From NCBI GenBank assembly GCA_027297845.1, contig JAPUHG010000133.1, positions 1 to 7,802 of the forward strand: a stretch of DNA of 7,802 bases, in the 5' to 3' direction. The DNA is from Gammaproteobacteria bacterium (GTDB taxonomy: Bacteria > Pseudomonadota > Gammaproteobacteria > Steroidobacterales > MnTg04). This document shows, piece after piece, positions 6,082 to 7,802 of this stretch (position 1 is the first letter of the stretch; the number at the start of each line of letters is the position of its first letter). The notes under the pieces are model-generated. The model was not told the origin of the DNA and searched no databases. It saw only the letters and a list, made by a program, of their open reading frames with translations. The position numbers and the translations under genes are program-made.

Positions 6082-6915
6082 TCAGGGTCGCTTGAGAAGC
6101 GATTGGAGGACAGGGATTGTGTCCGGTTTGACGCCCCGCCACAGATAAAAAGATTCTGCCGCCTGTTCCACCAGCATGCCCCAACCCATGCTTGCGCGGG
6201 CTCCGTTTTGCTCCGCCCAGTTGGTAAAGGGGGTCTCCTCTTTACCGTAATTGAGGTCGTAACAAAATGTGTGCCGAGTGAACAGATCAACTGATATTGG
6301 GGGTCGGGTGCCAAACAGGCTTGCCGATGTGCCGTTGATGATCAGGTGAAAGGTATTTCCGCTTAGCTCGTCCAGCCCGACTGCCTCGACGAATTCTGAC
6401 ACTTCAAGCTCATCAATGAGCCTGGTTGCATTTTCCGGCGTGCGATTGGCCATCACCAGCAGATTTGGATTCTGCGCGATGATCGGCCCAAGAAGCCCCC
6501 TTACCGCACCACCGGCACCCAGGATCAGGATGCGGCGATCCTCCAGTTTGAAATTGAGATTCTCCGCCAGATCGGTTACCAGCCCGGCACCATCCGTGTT
6601 ATCGGCGAGGATTTCTCCATCCTCACCCAGAACCAGGGTGTTGGCGGAGCGGGCTGCTTCTGCTCGCCGCGTATGGGCATCGGCGATTTCGAACGCGGCA
6701 ACCTTGTGCGGGACCGTGATATTGAGTCCCTTGCCACCTTGGTCAGCGAAAGTTCTGACCGCGGATTTGAAGTTCCCCGGCTCGACATCGAGTAGCCGGT
6801 AGGAAATGTTCTGGTCGGTCTGCCTGGCAAATACACCATGAATGAATGGAGACCGGCTATGAGCCACCGGGTGGCCCATTACGCCGTACTGGTCTGTCTC
6901 GCTATCGTGTTCCAT
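6082..6915 (-). CDS. aroE: Shikimate dehydrogenase (NADP+)
   Basis: This 277-residue cytoplasmic enzyme reduces 3-dehydroshikimate to shikimate, step four of the chorismate (aromatic amino acid) pathway. The N-terminal substrate domain has YGVMGHPVAHSRSP, with S20 and S22 as the shikimate-binding serines, then NITVPHK with catalytic K71, N92 in the SANT segment, and D108 in DNTDG, the catalytic partner. The NADP-binding domain has the glycine-rich GAGGAVRG (133-140) and ANRT (156-159), whose N-R-T pattern fits an NADP-specific AroE. The C-terminal MGWGMLVEQAAESFYLW block is the usual family closure. Length is near the 272 I recall for E. coli. The start is taken at 6915, the only ATG before the conserved YGVMG; a weak GAG lies 8 nt upstream. 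It begins 9 nt after the PiT transporter stop, so the two are probably co-transcribed, and it converges on gor. Confidence 0.95.
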   Translation of the reverse strand: MEHDSETDQYGVMGHPVAHSRSPFIHGVFARQTDQNISYRLLDVEPGNFKSAVRTFADQGGKGLNITVPHKVAAFEIADAHTRRAEAARSANTLVLGEDGEILADNTDGAGLVTDLAENLNFKLEDRRILILGAGGAVRGLLGPIIAQNPNLLVMANRTPENATRLIDELEVSEFVEAVGLDELSGNTFHLIINGTSASLFGTRPPISVDLFTRHTFCYDLNYGKEETPFTNWAEQNGARASMGWGMLVEQAAESFYLWRGVKPDTIPVLQSLLKRP

Positions 6916-6924
6916 TGCTTGTAC

Positions 6925-7802
6925 TCAATGCGGGTCATATAAAACGGCCTTCAGTATGTAGAAGAAAATAATTGCCAGGAGTGCGCCAGCGGGGATCGTG
7001 ATGACCCAGGATATGAATATCCGGTTTACGACCGCGAGATTGATTGCGGTAATACCACGGGCCATTCCGACACCGAGGACCGCGCCGACCAGGGTCTGGG
7101 TCGTCGATATCGGCATCCCGGTACCGGAGGCAATGACAATGGTGGTTGCAGCGGCCAGCTCGGCGGCAAATCCGCGGCTTGGCGTGAGATGGGTTATCTT
7201 GGTGCCGACGGTTGCAATAACATGTCTTCCGAAGGTCGCCAGGCCAACCACGATGCCGATGCCACCGAGAAACAGGACTGCAATTGGCAGTGGGGATTCC
7301 TGGCCGACGATGCCGGATTGGGCGATGCTGATAACGGCCGCAACCGGCCCGACCGCGTTCGCCACGTCATTCGATCCATGGGCAAAAGCCATTCCGCAGG
7401 CCGTGACGACCATAAGAACGGCAAACACCTTCTCCACGGTCGCGAAGTGGAACTTACGATCCGCCTTCTCATCGACCTTGATCCGGCTGATGAAAAACTT
7501 GCCAATGAGTGCAATAAGAAGGCCGAAAATGATCGCCACCAGATATGCCTGCTGCGTACTCAGCGACAGGCCAGCGTGTTTCAGGCCTTTAAAAATAGTG
7601 ACCAGCGTAATCGTGAAACCCGCAAAAAATATGTACACAGGGACATAGCGGCGCGCTCTTTCCAGCGGGTTTTCGCGCCTAATAATCAGCCACTGGACAC
7701 TGTTGTAAATCAGGTAGGCGAGAAAGCCCGCGATCATGGGGGTGACAATCCAGCTGGCTACGATGCTGCCGACCTGGCCCCAGTTAACTGCATCTACGCC
7801 GA
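6925..7802 (-). CDS. PiT family inorganic phosphate transporter, C-terminal part (5' end outside window)
   Basis: The reading frame stays open to the right edge, giving about 291 residues without the N-terminus; the first visible residues, GVDAVNWGQVGSIVASWIVTP, are a typical internal PiT segment, so the ATG at 7735-7737 is not the start. PiT proteins are integral membrane symporters importing inorganic phosphate with H+ or Na+. The C-terminal copy of the duplicated family signature is seen as GSNDVANAVGP (GSNDVANA encoded at 7354-7377), and the paired GMPISTTQTLVGAVLGVG motif follows. About seven hydrophobic stretches are visible: near the edge, after RYVPVY, around AYLVAIIFGLL, VFAVLMVVTACG, IAVLFLGGIGIVV, the TTIVIASGTG to LGVG region, and the final ISWVITIPAGALLAIIFFY. 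It ends 9 nt before aroE. The first copy of the signature and any accessory gene, such as a PhoU-like DUF47 protein, would lie beyond the window. I leave the symbol empty because pitA/pitB cannot be separated here. Confidence 0.92.
   Translation of the reverse strand, partial: GVDAVNWGQVGSIVASWIVTPMIAGFLAYLIYNSVQWLIIRRENPLERARRYVPVYIFFAGFTITLVTIFKGLKHAGLSLSTQQAYLVAIIFGLLIALIGKFFISRIKVDEKADRKFHFATVEKVFAVLMVVTACGMAFAHGSNDVANAVGPVAAVISIAQSGIVGQESPLPIAVLFLGGIGIVVGLATFGRHVIATVGTKITHLTPSRGFAAELAAATTIVIASGTGMPISTTQTLVGAVLGVGMARGITAINLAVVNRIFISWVITIPAGALLAIIFFYILKAVLYDPH

Noticed and set aside
5976..6314. Minus-strand open frame of 112 codons spanning the aroE 3' end and the downstream spacer
   Set aside because: It mostly overlaps the conserved C-terminal part of aroE in another frame, and the remainder is repeat-like spacer with no recognisable motif.
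6998..7648. Plus-strand open frame of 216 codons inside the phosphate transporter gene
   Set aside because: It is antisense to a clear PiT coding region; the long frame is a by-product of GC-rich codon usage.

Overview
This window looks like an ordinary chromosomal stretch from a gammaproteobacterium. Base composition is moderately GC-rich. The proteins match the Gammaproteobacteria form of glutathione reductase, oligopeptidase A and AroE, and prlC and gor lie close together as I recall them in Escherichia coli. I cannot name a genus. No rRNA, tRNA, CRISPR array, phage gene or transposase gene is visible.

Left part (16-4408, all minus strand, transcribed right to left): lemA, a membrane GIDE-domain protein, prlC (oligopeptidase A, zinc metallopeptidase) and xthA (exonuclease III). 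Gaps are 4 nt, 58 nt (with the preferred prlC start) and 17 nt, so this is probably one operon read from the promoter region at 4409-4476. LemA and the GIDE protein form a membrane pair. PrlC degrades cytoplasmic peptides and XthA repairs abasic and oxidised DNA ends.

Centre (4409-5823): a 68-nt divergent intergenic region with a perfect 8-bp inverted repeat separates lemA from gor, which is read on the plus strand. Gor regenerates reduced glutathione with NADPH. XthA and Gor are both redox or DNA-damage related, but a shared stress response is only an inference.

Right part (5821-7802): a roughly 140-bp palindromic, MITE-like element begins exactly at the gor stop codon and is flanked by TA dinucleotides. 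About 117 bp of hairpin-rich non-coding DNA follows. Then come aroE (shikimate dehydrogenase, minus strand) and, 9 nt upstream of it, the 3' part of a PiT-family phosphate transporter gene that runs off the right edge. The two are probably co-transcribed.

I found no convincing undescribed multi-gene system. The items most worth a second look are the TA-flanked palindromic element, the RING-less GIDE protein carrying a canonical EF-hand loop next to LemA, and the palindrome inside the lemA/gor divergent promoter region.
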